The position numbers were made by a program, and so were the translations under genes. Positions 45,501-57,500 of a stretch of 60,000 bases of DNA are shown here, one piece after another. The stretch comes from Phoronis australis (Eukaryota; Phoronida; Phoronidae), in NCBI GenBank assembly GCA_002633005.1, contig NMRA01000106.1:293655-353654 (forward strand), given 5' to 3'. The notes under the pieces were generated by a model. It ran no database searches, was not told where the DNA came from, and saw nothing but the letters and a program-made list of their open reading frames with translations. The stretch's first letter is position 1, and every line of letters begins with the position of its first letter.

Positions 45501-48500
45501 CTTAATATCAGTGAATGGCTGGCAAACATCGGCGGAGATTGTAATAAAATCACGGAAACGAAACAGTGTTCGTTGTTTTGTTACTCTGAACAATGTTAAT
45601 AAATCCAGGAAGACTATCTCATACAGGAAAAATGCGTAAATGTTAATCCGACAATGTCCCAGCAAATTACACCAGAACTTAAAAAGGAATTTTGAACCAC
45701 AATAAATAATTTAGCAGGGAGTAAAGTGAAGTCAATCAATACACGAGTAGGGAAAAACGATATGTACGTCACGGAACATTGCACGAGCCGAGTTTTAGTA
45801 GGACCGCATCGAAGTGGCCGTATTAACAACCTAAAATGTTAAAAAACAACAAACAACGGAAGGCCAACGTAGCAACTTTGTCTCAGCAAGTTTTTGTAGT
45901 TTTACACTAAGAATATGCCTGCCGAATGGTAAATTTACCTTCTTTAACAATTGATATTTCTCGTCTATGATGAGGATGGCGTCAAACTTCAGCCACCTGA
46001 CTCGCGGTAGATACGAGCCGTTCTTCACGTAATGAGTGTAGTCGCAGATTAGCTTAACTAAATTGTCGGGCGTCTGTCGGATGATTCGGTAGTGAACTGT
46101 TAATGAAATGTGAAATACACGTCATAGAAAAGTACTGACCCCTATTGGAGAGACATCTCTGACTAAACTACAACTTCATTAGTAACCAAGCCACCACATA
46201 CAATAATCATAGATTATTTCCATACCGATTATTTGGGGCATCGGTAAGTAAAAACTGCAGTCAAAATCCCATGAATTTTAAGGTTGAACAATTTTTCAAA
46301 AATCGGGCCAATTCATTTAAATGGAAAGCATATTTTAGAGCATTGCCACTTTGTCAAAGTTACACAGAGCATTTAGTTAATAATATTTTCTATGTAGGCT
46401 GTAAGCAGGGAAGGTATGGCTCCATGACTTACACGCCAACGTTAAACTTTTTCAAAGAAACATTACAGTTACTTCAATACAAACATAACTACAGCCGAGA
46501 ACTTGAACAAAGTCCTAGTACACGTCAACATCTAGGCTTAAAGGAGCATGCCACCCAAAAACAACCTAATTTGAATCAATTTAGATCGAGTAGTTCTACT
46601 CCATAACGACACGTACGGTTGCGTTACCTGACACCTGACGGCAGACGGAGGTGTTTAAATTATACAATGACGTCATCGGTTTCACACGCAGTCTGTTTGG
46701 CAGTTCACAACACGGGTTACTGGTGTCAGCTTATCGCTTGAAGTCATCGTTTAACACCAATAAATCATCAAACTTCGATGTAAAATCCTTAAAAATACAC
46801 GGAGTTCTTATAAAAACGTGTTGTTCTATTTCGCTCTTACGGATTTATTGGTATTTAGACACACCGTAGCCTACAAAGTTCGGCAGGCCAATAAGGTCCG
46901 TAGCAGGAGTTTGGGGTCTGTTCGGAGATAATTTCGAAGTATTTTCCTTGAAATACAGACATGGTAACCTAGATCTGTGTTGTTTAGACTTGTGATTTTT
47001 TTGAGTTCTGAACACAAAACGCTTGTTATCCTGGCCAGTGGCTCGAAGCCCGATAGTCCCGTCGCGGCCGGCCGGATTGACTCGTTATCCCGAATGGGCC
47101 AGTGGCTCGGAAACTGATCAGACATCACGAACATAAACCAGTCAAAGTTCAGTGGAAACTAAACTTCCAGTCAAAAAAATACTATACTAGTGAGCCAAAG
47201 TAATGTGCACGTGATTATGTTGGTGAATTACCACGAAACTGCAAATCTACTTACTCGTCGGGGGCCGCGAATTCAGGTTCCGCTTTGGCCACAGCACCGT
47301 GCAGGGCAGAAGTTGTGCATTGACTATCATTATTTGAGTAATGTAAATGTAAATAAAAATTCCCTTAACACCTGGCTGTGGGATGGAAATCGAGTTGTTT
47401 CACAACGGTTTCTGCCAGCAAACACTAAATTCAGCTGAGCTCACGCTGCCTCGGTGTCCCGTCAATTAGTTTTATTGCACCTAAAGCCGGTAACGCAGTG
47501 ATTTATTCGTTGCTGGCTTCTCAAATCATTTGCACTCACGAACACTCCAAAGGCATTACAAATTGCCTCTAATGAGACAGACTTTGTTTCAGTTTCAATA
47601 TTGGTTAGGAGAGAATAATTCATTTTGAAATAGAACGCTCAGTAATAAACGCCAACATGGCAACTCGCAATCCCGACTTAGGACGAGCTAGAGCTCATCA
47701 GTCCCGACTTCGCTGGTGGATTGTTAAGTTTTACAGGCTATCAATTCGAACAGGAAAACAGTGATGAAGAAATACTAGAGAGGCGCCGTGAAAAAGCTCA
47801 GACAATGGAACGTGTGGAGTTATTTGGTAAGCCGGCATTCGTCAGGCACTGTCGACGTCTGCAGGCCATGCAGACACGGAGATGTTTCACNTGCCTCCTA
47901 AAACGTCACTTCCGGAAAAGCGGACGAATAATTAATAAAATTACGAAAAGCTGTAATTAAGTGAAAAATATGTCTAGGATAACCAACCAACCTTATTTTA
48001 GCTCAAAATGACATGGAAAAAGGTTGCCTTCGCCTTTAAATCGGGTGGCATTCTCCTTTAAAAGGACCCACAAAACTGTCTCCTACAACATGCACCACAC
48101 AAAAGCGGTTGTGGCGTTCTAATTGTTATGAAATAAGAGTGCATTTCATATGACAAGGTCTTGCCAAGTTTCATCCGATCAAAGTACGAAGAATCTCATT
48201 TAGTTGTGTTGCTAGGCAGTTGCTGCAGTACCAACTAGGATTATCATTTATGACGTCATACAAATGATGAACTACAGTATCAGCTGAGGAAGGGATAAGA
48301 TAGGTGCACTTTGATTTACTTCAAAAATACTAAAGGCTGAGGCTGCCGTGTCTTGATTTCATCGCTAGAAAGCAACCGGGGTGCCGCGAGGAAAATTTCG
48401 TAAAGGTCACGACTGAAATTTTCGGTTTTTCGTGAAAATGACATCGGAGAACAAGAAACGCATGTACTTAAAGGAGTACTTCTTTTCGAGAAAACCAAAT

Positions 48501-51500
48501 AGCAGACCGCCATTACTTACCCGACTGCGTAGAACCGAAACCGTTAAGCAAATTGCCTGTCTTAATAATAGTTCTTCGTCTAAAGTCGAATTCGACGTCA
48601 TTGACGTAGACGGAGTGAATAATGCCCACAAATCCTTGTTGACAGTTGGTGGTCATGGAAAAGATTGCCCAGTCGTGCTCCTCTCCGCCGGCAACGTAAA
48701 GCGTATGGCGAGGTTTGTACCCTTGCCCAAACAAAGTAATTTGCGCAGCCGCGTCACCGTCTATGCGCATGGTGGCGCTGCGGTCTTCTACCTCCACACT
48801 TATGAGGTACCACCTCTTTAGCTGAAACGTAATACAGAAATTATGGTAAAATCACAGCAGATGTTTGTCTCTCTTCTTTTGCTGTAACTACACATGGGTA
48901 ACGTGCACGAAGTTCTTAATACCTCATACAAGTTTCCATGCAAACCAGTCCAACATGACGGTTTTTCTAACGTACCGACTATATTTGGAAGAAGAAGGTC
49001 ATGAAAAGAAGCTATCAACGGCATACATAAAGTTTCCTCACCGGTGAAAGTGTAATTATACTCGGACAGCTGTAGGAAACGTACTCGAGAAGGTAATTAC
49101 ATCGTTGTTTCCATGAACAGGACATCAGTTTATGGAAGACTAGAGGGCGGCCAAATGAATTGCTCTTACAATGCAGCTACTATGGACAAAAGTAACGGTT
49201 GCTTTACGAAGAAGCCGAATATAATACAATACCTGTGTCTCACGTTTTAGGAACCACTTTTATCCGATGAAAAGAATCTGGGACTGTTGTAAGTAAATGT
49301 AATTGTTGCCCCAAATCCTTCCTTTAAGATACTGATTCTAACTGACATTCTGGGCTTTTAAACTTGTACCCCGGCGATGCATGTGTTTAGGAGTGAGTAA
49401 GAATCCTCCGAGCACGTGTCGCTACTTACCTGAACGACCAAGCTGCTTGTGCATTTTGATGAGGACTGTCCCAAAGACATGCAAAGGACATAGGCGTCGC
49501 CTTCCAATTTGAGGTATATGAATGATCCGGGATACTTGCCCTTGTTAAAAAAGAGTAAACCTTCGAGAATGAAAGGGTAGACCGTCATCTTGATCTGCAG
49601 ACCGCAGGAGGGCATCGACAAGTAGGTGAAATCATTTCCTTGGAAAGCCGGGTAAAGAGCCTCAAGGGCTGTAATTAGAAATAAATGAATTAAAGACTAC
49701 TGACAGATGGAAGAGCTGGGGCACAAAGCCAGTAAGAAATCTCAGACATCTCAAGGGCAGAGCGGCTGGTGTCATTTTAAGTTACATCGACTTTTCCAGC
49801 CACAAGCTCACCCCTATCACTTAAGACACCTACTTCAACTTTGAGGTTTTTTTTGGTTAGAAGTGAGCGTTCCTTATCTGGGTATGCCGAATGCAAGCTT
49901 TGTTTTCTGTGGAAACTGATTGATCGTTATCAGGGTATTCTAGGAAGGATTTCTTCCCATAAGGTCCTTGAAGCAAATGGTGCGCTTAGGCATTTACGAA
50001 TTATTCATTGTACAATTGAGAACGTACATGTATTAATGCTTTGATGGCTCATCCTCCAGATTTCACACCTTTGTCCTTCGATCTGCTCAACCACAAACCT
50101 TTTTAGACAAGCTCTGTTATTGAGAACCACATAGATTCTGCCTGGCGCGTGTCGCCAAATAGGATATGACACCATTTAAAACGAAATACATTTTAAACCT
50201 TTTCTTGTGCTATGGTACTGGAAATGTACGGAGGTGCTATTCCGAGAACATGACAGAAAATGTTTGCTCGGGAACTGTGTAATTTGCCCTTATCACATAA
50301 AATCCGTTTACTTTCACAAAGCTGTGAAGGGTAGAAAGCGTTAAAATTGTAAATATCTTTAAAAATGCACTCAGCAATCCCTATTAGCTCTACCACTGCA
50401 ACAGCATATTTCAACAAACCACAGAAAATATCAACTGATCTTGTAGGGAATCATACTTGCGGGTTCATACGTCACTCCAGTTGTCATAGCCGGCTGTCCA
50501 TGGCCAATCCAGTCATCAGACTTGTCAAACGCGAAGGGGCGATAATTTACACGAAGAGCGGCGATGTCTCCACGGAAGTCTTAAATACGAAAAACGACCA
50601 ATTTTTGCATGCCGTTCAGAGTTACCCCGTCACCATTTGCTCGTGTTTATTTAGAACGGGAGTATTACGAGAGATAGCCTGCAACGGCTAAAGAAATCTG
50701 AGACAATCATCCATGACAGTAACACGTAATTATATAAGAAAAATAAGTTTTTGCAAAATTACTTAACCGTGAATCCAGAGCCGGTTAAAACTTAGCCATG
50801 TTATCCTTACTGTGTTCATTCACGTCCCTCCGGAAACCGGGCGCTCCTCCTAAAGTCATCATATGGTCGCAATCCATTGCACCTTTGGGTCTCTGGTTGA
50901 AGACTCCCAGGAAGTGCTTCCGGTTACCCACACGAACGAAGCCTTTGTTTCCAATCAACCCGAAGACGATTGTAGTCCATTCTTTCATCTATTCATTGAA
51001 AAACCGGCGGCAACGATTTAGACTTATTACTAAATTAACACTGAATCTGAGAATAATCACTGTGAAAAAATTCAGTTTAATATACAGCCGCAAACGTGCA
51101 CTAGTTGTGGAACGACTGCAGAACGTACTAATGTAGAGCAAATGTCAATATGTAAAAACGTAATGCGCATTTTTTTCATTAAACTGAAGTTGGCGTATTC
51201 TACTAACTGGACAACTTCCTCACGGAATTGCTCCACAGTAAAACTCACCAGCAGAACACCAAAAACAAACAGATTGCGTGAACTGAAAATATTTTGTGAG
51301 AAAATGCAGGCCATGCTATCTACAGCTCTACGTACGGGAACTTGCGATTCAGATCTTATATACAGTTCAGCCTCTCCGAAGTGTGCGATCAGCACAGCGA
51401 AGCGATGTTCAAGAGACAGTTTAACAATGCTGTCGCAGTAAAGAGTTTTGCAATCCTTCTCGTGTCGGTGAATAATGACGCCATCTGGTGAGATAGGACG

Positions 51501-54500
51501 AATCCTGACAAGGACCCACAGCGCCCTCATTGGGTAACCAGATGGAGGATACACCAGGTAACTGTACCCGTCGAACTGAGCCTCAATGTTTGTTACAGAA
51601 GTCCCTATGTGGAAGAACATTTATGGTTAGTTGTGAATGAAAAGCATAAAATTAATTTTGTTTGAAGTCAGTCTACACAACCTACACCGTAGCACTCAGC
51701 CCCACATAGATGCGCCCCGTAGTATGGAGTGTAAAACTTAGCCATGCAGTCTCGTCACAGGATTTCGAAAAAATATTCCCCCATTCAAAGAATTGGGATA
51801 TGTCTATTACGAGAAACAAACTAAATTGATTCAACTTAAGGAAGCGAATTCACGAGTTCGAACTATCAAATAAAATGTATTGGAAAAAGAAACAAGGCCT
51901 TTTATTAATATTTACCGGTTGACGAAGACATCAAAGAATAGACATACCTATGTGCAGACAACATCTGCTTATGACTTAAAAGTGATTTGAATCGTTTGAA
52001 GTATTAAAACTTTAATCAGACCCGTGCTGTGCAATGAAGCTTCAACGCCAAGGAAAATAAAATCGCCACTTATTTTCAATGGTTTTGGTATTATAGTAAA
52101 AATACAGAGGCTGAAGAGAGCATTTGCAATCAAATGTCCATAGTCCTATCTACCTCTACAAGGTTCGTAAAAGCAGTGCGTGACGTCTGTGCCGACTCCG
52201 TCGCACTCGGAACCGAGTCCAGAGGGCGCAGGATCTGTGCATGTACGGTCTCTGTACCTCACCCCGATACCACAGGTCACGGTGCACCCACTCCAGCTGT
52301 TCCACGACGACCACTTCCCGTCTTCTGGAAAACGATGGAGCCACGAATTTACAATTTCACCAATTCATGCACCCACGTAGAAATTATCAGAAGCGTGGAG
52401 AAAGTAGAGGACTGGGAACTTTGCTAACGGTGATAATCGAAAGTTTTGCGTTAATCGATGATGAAGGTTAAGTTGTGATGAGGGAGGGGGAAGCAAGGAT
52501 GACGGCGCACACAACAACATTAGTTTTGCTCTGTTCCAAACCTCAATATTGTAATACTTTTAGTTTCCAGAAACTAAAGAAATTACCTTAATAACATGCT
52601 TTTCATTGAAAACATTATAGTTTAAGCATACACGAATGATTTTCTAGTCCAGGCTTGCACTTAATGACCCTTTCATTCATGCCACAAACTCGATTAAAAA
52701 CTTGAAATTTCGAGTTCAAACTTTTAGCCTTAATGTTGGGTTCATCTAGCGCAAACTAGGACTACAAAAATTATCCACGTAAGTCATTGTGTACTCGAGC
52801 ATAGAGTAACAGACACTTATCTTGAGTTCGAGTTTCATTTCGAGTAAAAAGATTGGAGCCCAGGCTCAGTTGTTTTGAGAAAGCAGCAAATTATATTTTT
52901 TGCCCGGAAGTTTTATTTACTTGAGCACTCTTCCAGGTTGCAACGAGTGGCCTTCCTTTCTGCCCCTCGACAGGCAGTGTTTTTACTGGAACATCGGTGA
53001 AACTGGAACGACAGACCTCCGTTGCATTCTGAGTCACACTCCGACCACTGGGACCAATCCGTCCACTGCGAGCTGTGTTTTTCTACAAGCGGATAAATAA
53101 CGCAGAAAATAAATCTGAAACTAAATAAGGCGATCCAGATCCTCCCAAGGATACTATTGTTTCACGAAATGTAGAATATAAATAGGTAAATAAAACAGCA
53201 AGAATGGATCAACTGAAATTTTCGGATGTAATAACGTCCCTTTTCAACAGAAACAGAAATAAAGTAAAATCAAACACTATATGACATTACACCATATCTT
53301 AAATGTCAATTGTCATATAGCGTTTGATTTTACTTTATTTTTGTTTCTGTTGGCAAAGGACGCTATTATATCCGAAAATTTCAGTTGATCCATTCTTGTT
53401 GTTTTATTTACCTTTTTATATTCTACAAGCGGGAAATGTGTAAACAACATTTAGTGAGGTTTTGAGCAATGATGATTAACAAAAACGAGACGCACTTGAC
53501 TAGTGGTCCGACTAACGGATTTTAAGTTGGTTGTGAGTTCACTTTGTCTCTGCTCAAGATGCACTCTTTGTCTGCATTCTTTATGGAAGACAGGGTGGAG
53601 ACAAGCATTGTTGGTGAGTAAATGGAAGCCAACAGTTTTAATATTTTTTTTGTTAAAGTCCTGCTGTAACACGTTGTTAACCATTATTACATGGTTAGAG
53701 GATGTTATAAGGATCCAAGAAGTACCTACCCCATAACTAATACACGATCCGTACTCGAAAAAAGTTTAAATGAACGCGCCACTCACGATTCGCACCCGAA
53801 GAACCACCGCCATTTTGAACTTGCCGCGAACCCGGAAGTACAATTCATTCAGAAACCCAGGCCGAGAAAACGCCGTCGGTGCGACTGGAGCAGTGCCTGT
53901 ACTGTTACCAGGCAGCAAACGGGGATAAAATAATCGACAGCGCGCCTTAATTTTAATAAAATCAAACTACGGACAATTCTATCGAATTTGCTGAAGAAAT
54001 GTGGCGAATAAATTTTGACAGAAATTATTTTGCCAGACTCGGGACCGCAGCCTATCGGACCCGGTGCGGATCGAGACCAGACATTGGCGAACGGTAAATG
54101 CATGCGGTTGCAAGCTGTTTTGTCGAAGTAAAATGGTCAAGTCATCAATGCTGCATATATTCAAGGATAGTTTCAGACTCTTGCATGAAATTACGGGCTT
54201 GTTAGTCCTGTCACACTGCCGCGGCAGACCTTAGTTAGCCTCAGCCACCAGCTACCAGTGAAGACTATCGTCAAAATACAGCTTGTTAGTAGGCCTATAC
54301 AGCTTTGCGCCAAGGCTACCATTAGGCCTAACTGGTTTATTTTGAACTTGGGTACTTCTGGCGAACTGTGCAAAGTTGTTGACTTTCAATAGAGATTTTC
54401 AGAGACTTTGTAAGAGAGCACCAAGCCTAAAAGAATGGGGGGGGAGTGGCTGGAATTTTTGGGAATGTCTATCTTTTACTATAAGATTCGGTGGGTATGT

Positions 54501-57500
54501 TCAGAGCTATGAATTGCAGACTCTAAATTTTGGTACTTCCTGTCTTCTAGTGGAATATTGTCTCATTTTCTATTTTTTTAGTAATTCGTGCTTCTGTGAC
54601 TGAGGCAGACCTTTTTCCAGTTCTCCAAAAAGGGGCTCGTTCGAGCACATAAGTATGACAAGTCCAATACAACATGTTATAATTTTTTATTCATTAACCC
54701 AAAATGATTCAAACTTTTAACATAATAAGTAACTTAAAATGCACAATACTTTACAACACTTAGCATTACAAACACTATTCAACAGCAACAGTTTCCATGA
54801 TATGAAAGTGGCCATACATGTAACTATTACCATGGTGACGGAATAGTGTTTCCTTACACCAGAATTTGACAAGCATCATTTAAAAAAATATGAAGTTGCA
54901 AGGAACAAGAATTAGAGGCTTGAAGCTTCACAATCCAACATAGCTTATTTCACAAATTAAGATTATTCATATTGTGGACTTGATAACCTGAATTAAGAAG
55001 CAATGAGTTACAAAACATGACTTGAAAGCAATTGAGACTTAAAATTTAGAAAAATATGAATCATTTTGTGACACCGAATCCAGTCTTGAACAGCAGTTGA
55101 CAGTCAAACAAAAAAACATTTCAAAATTATTTCAACTATTTTTAGCTTAGTGTAAGATCACCTGAATTGGAAATTTACAGTAAAATAATTCGAATATATC
55201 GTATATATTTTCACAAAAACACGAAAATTGAACAAAATTTCTTTTTTGTAGCAACGTTTGTCAAAATGTATCAACGTTAAATCTTCACAAATTACAAAGT
55301 AGCCGATTGAACATGCCTTTCAGTTCAGCAAAAGTCGCCATGTTGTCGGTGCCGCCAGAAATAAGACGAAGTCCAACGGGAATTGTGAGCACATTTATCA
55401 CTTAATGAGTAACAACTGCGAACACTGTTAAATCGTACAGAATAGTAAGTAAAGATATGTCTAACTAAATTTCACCGTAATTTGTTGGCGAAAACAATTT
55501 ACACAAAGTTTTAAACTCGTAACGTATCCCGCTGTCCTCCAATATGGCCGACGCGATCCAAACAAAGTGACCCAAATTTCGCCACAAAACTTGCAATAAC
55601 TTTACACTGCTTGCCCTGATTTTGATACTTTTTCGATTTTTACTGAGTAGAATGTACTACCTTTCCGATGATAGCAAAGTACTTTTTCAAAACGAGAAAA
55701 AAAAATAAAACCGAAAAAAAATTGGTTCGACTCATATTGGTTCCTAGGTTCGACCGGCCTACGTAAGGAACTAAACACCAAGAATGGTATTTTAACATAC
55801 TAAGTACGCGTAACATTCCAAAAAAATCAACGACTACTAACTGCAAACTATAAAGACACTACATATGCAAACGAATCACGAGATATTATTAATAAAACAA
55901 AATAATGAAGACTTTTCGAGTAAGCCATAGCACATTCAGTTACATGGAAAAAATGACGGCGTTCAGGACAAGTTCCTGAACTGATGAGCCGGAAATGTGG
56001 GTACAGAAATAACCGATGACAGCCGGTAATTATACACTCACAGAGAAGGGTCAAATACTGTTAAAAAATCGCTTTTGGCAAGAAAAGCGAAAAGAATATA
56101 AAGAAAGGGTGTCGAAAATAAGAATTTATGTAGTAAGTATTTTCGGATACTGGAACCACATGGGCAGTTTGAGAGCAGGACTTTAATATATATTTTATGA
56201 CTATTATAGAGCCATTTTGAAGTCAACCACATTCTGAGAATTCTAACAACGGCAAAACATCTTAGCGATGATGGTGTCACTTTTTCAAATTCGTAAATGT
56301 GGTATGGTTGTCGCGGGCGGGCTAGCTCGTAAACAGTCACCGAAACTTGTTGACTTGAAAACAATATGACGCAAAACATTTCTTGTCACCAGAGTTCACC
56401 ATAATTAAAGACACTGGGCCACTTTGACATGTTCTTGGAACAGTATGACAACAACCATTATATTATTTAAAATTGAATTGTGAGCCTCATATTGCATCGA
56501 ATGAATGTCAAGGTTGATTTTAACTTCTCATCTGACTCCTGGGAATAGCTAATCTGGAAGAGATCCGTTTGAAAATCCTGCAGACCAATGCAAGCCAGTC
56601 CCTACACTATGGCTTGTACTTGTACATGGACTCTCGTAGGAAGCTTGTCCCTTTATGCCAAGTCATTGCGAGAAAGCTGCAATCTCAGTTCCGAGATAGT
56701 ATAGAAGAAAGATGTACAGATAAAGAATCTCATCATGGTTTGGATAACTTCAGCTTCTGTTGAAAATATCTGCTGAGACTTGATGATATCTCAGTTTGCT
56801 TTCATGAAGACATCCATTCAGACGGCATAATTAAATGGAACTGGTATTTCCGGCCAAAGACCAGGGTTTCCGCGTTTTCCATTCAACAAAAAAGTGAAAA
56901 TATTATACGTATATTTCAACTGAAGATCTTTCCGTGCGATCAGTTTTAATTGTTGCTAAAATGAAAAAATACGTATTTGCAACACGACGTCAACTCTCAG
57001 TGGTATTAGGTCATTTCAAAGCTACCAGTTTGGGTCGACAAGACATCAAATTCAGCTTCCGGCGCTTCATGAGAAAAACCTGAATTTATCCTAGACCTCC
57101 CAAAAGCTCTGTATCACACCATCAGAATCCTTAATAGGAAGCTAAAGACGCAAATGATAACGAAGTTCACAATCAAAGTTTCAATTTAATAGCTTTGTCA
57201 GAAGTTGACTGTGGGCTTGCTCGAAAGGTAGCTATGCTTGTGCATGGATGGAGAGAGAATGATTAAATCCAGTAATTAACTTCTTATATGATAACCACTA
57301 ATTAAAACAAGTGAAGCCTGTTGTTAATTAAGTAGACAAACAATGGAGATGAGTAGTTACACTAGCGCCCTCTATACGGGTTACTTCAATCAATTAACTA
57401 TAAATAATCAAAGTCTTATCTGGTATCCAAGCTGTAGGACTCAAAACTTGTTGGATGACAGTCCTGTTGGTTGATCCTCCAACCAACACACACTGTACTG

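Noticed and set aside
46271-46606. 111-residue plus-strand frame in a receptor intron
   Set aside because: No domain or splice context; its end overlaps dispersed repeat family C, so probably repeat-derived.
51072-51335. Continuation of the LamG 1 frame to a 182-residue ORF
   Set aside because: A GTACGT donor at 51335 in phase 0 matches the next LamG exon; the sequence beyond it no longer resembles LamG and is intron.
52156-52344. 62-residue minus-strand frame over TSP1 repeat 4
   Set aside because: Out-of-frame shadow of the real TSP1 exon at 52154-52324.
55322-55373. Minus-strand ATG in a YY1-like context starting MATFAELKGMFNRLL
   Set aside because: Only 18 codons before a stop and no downstream exon found; may be an old promoter or element.
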